DNA from: Deltaproteobacteria bacterium
GTDB taxonomy: Bacteria > Desulfobacterota_C > Deferrisomatia > Deferrisomatales > JACRMM01
Reading direction: 5' to 3'
DNA length: 7,105 nt
NCBI GenBank assembly: GCA_016218905.1
Contig: JACRCS010000689.1
Coordinates: forward strand, 1-7,105
Shown here: piece by piece, positions 6,620 to 7,105 of the stretch
Layout of the letters: every line of letters begins with the position of its first letter
Numbering within the stretch: position 1 is the first letter of the stretch
Translations under genes and position numbers: made by a program
Notes under the pieces: model-generated
What the model was told of the DNA's origin: nothing
The model's database searches: none
What the model saw: the letters and a program-made list of their open reading frames with translations, nothing else

Positions 6620-6656
6620 GGTCGTCGGTTGTCGGTTCTCGGTTTAGACCGAGACC
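6620..6656. repeat. Heptanucleotide repeat block with hairpin, downstream of pilT
   Basis: Bases 6620-6647 read as four 7-base units: GGTCGTC, GGTTGTC, GGTTCTC and GGTTTAG. The last two form a hairpin: TCTCGGT (6637-6643) pairs with ACCGAGA (6648-6654) around TTAG, and GG (6634-6635) pairs with CC (6655-6656) across a one-base bulge. No T-run follows, so this is not a standard Rho-independent terminator, though it may slow decay of the pilT transcript. On the opposite strand the unit is CGANAAC, the same as in the block at 6764-6791. Confidence 0.65.
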
Positions 6657-6685
6657 TGAAGACCAAAGGACCGGAATACTGGCTT

Positions 6686-6729
6686 GCGATGGCGTACGAG
6701 CGACTGCTGCTGCGACGGCCATCGCTCGT
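6686..6729. repeat. Two overlapping inverted repeats, mutually exclusive
   Basis: GCGATGGC (6686-6693) is the perfect complement of GCCATCGC (6718-6725). ACGAGCGA (6696-6703) is the perfect complement of TCGCTCGT (6722-6729). The two stems share 6722-6725 and so cannot both form fully. The stretch also holds an 18-codon frame (ATG 6689, TAG 6743) without a convincing ribosome site. The arrangement could be an RNA switch in the alaS leader or the decay product of a repeat. Confidence 0.5.
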
Positions 6730-6732
6730 GAT

Positions 6733-7105
<373 letters not shown>

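Noticed and set aside
4518..6647. 709-codon plus-strand open frame overlapping recA and pilT in another frame
   Set aside because: It is an Arg/Gly/Pro-rich out-of-frame reading across two well-defined genes, with no motif.
6634..6660. Rho-independent terminator after pilT
   Set aside because: The hairpin is good but is followed by TGAAGACC with no T-run, so it does not meet the usual criteria.
4774..6666. 630-codon minus-strand open frame opposite recA and pilT
   Set aside because: It crosses two certain genes and their boundary, shows no domain, and is rich in Asp/His/Pro/Leu as expected from reading high-GC3 codons backwards.

Overview
The window is high-GC bacterial chromosome (GC is clearly dominant, and third codon positions are almost all G or C). 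It carries a two-component/c-di-GMP signalling pair followed by a conserved housekeeping run. The gene order pgpA - cinA/pncC - thpR - recA - pilT - alaS, together with the base composition, suggests a deltaproteobacterium-like or NC10/Rokubacteria-like organism. This is an inference from gene order and family resemblance; the sequence alone does not fix the phylum.

Layout. Bases 1-97 hold the first ~32 codons of a leftward gene I cannot identify. A near-perfect inverted repeat (87-130) overlaps its start and lies in the divergent intergenic region. Bases 184-1308 encode a soluble histidine-kinase-like protein: a degenerate receiver domain, then a DHp helix in which the phospho-accepting His is replaced by Lys, then an intact HATPase domain. 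Four bases later, 1313-2782 encodes its presumed partner, a receiver-GAF-HD-GYP protein with all phosphorylation and phosphodiesterase motifs present. After a 46-base gap come pgpA (2829-3317), a stand-alone CinA C-terminal domain/NMN deamidase (3358-3837), thpR (3834-4400, 4-base GTGA overlap), recA (4426-5442), pilT (5449-6594) and the 5' end of alaS (6814 to the right edge). A 219-base spacer between pilT and alaS is full of heptanucleotide repeats and palindromes.

How the parts fit. The first pair probably turns a cytoplasmic cue into c-di-GMP turnover, although the kinase looks unable to autophosphorylate in the usual way. PgpA makes phosphatidylglycerol, PncC recycles NMN, ThpR acts on 2',3'-cyclic RNA ends, RecA recombines DNA and PilT retracts type IV pili. 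The tight spacing from pgpA to pilT suggests a shared transcript. A promoter-like element inside pgpA, written in codons unusual for this genome, may feed the cinA-thpR-recA-pilT part. The cinA/recA/pilT trio is compatible with natural transformation, but each gene also has housekeeping roles.

I see no tRNA, rRNA, CRISPR array, insertion sequence or phage gene. The items most worth a second look are the His-to-Lys kinase, the degenerate receiver fused to it, the palindromic heptad-repeat spacer before alaS, and the possible internal promoter in pgpA.
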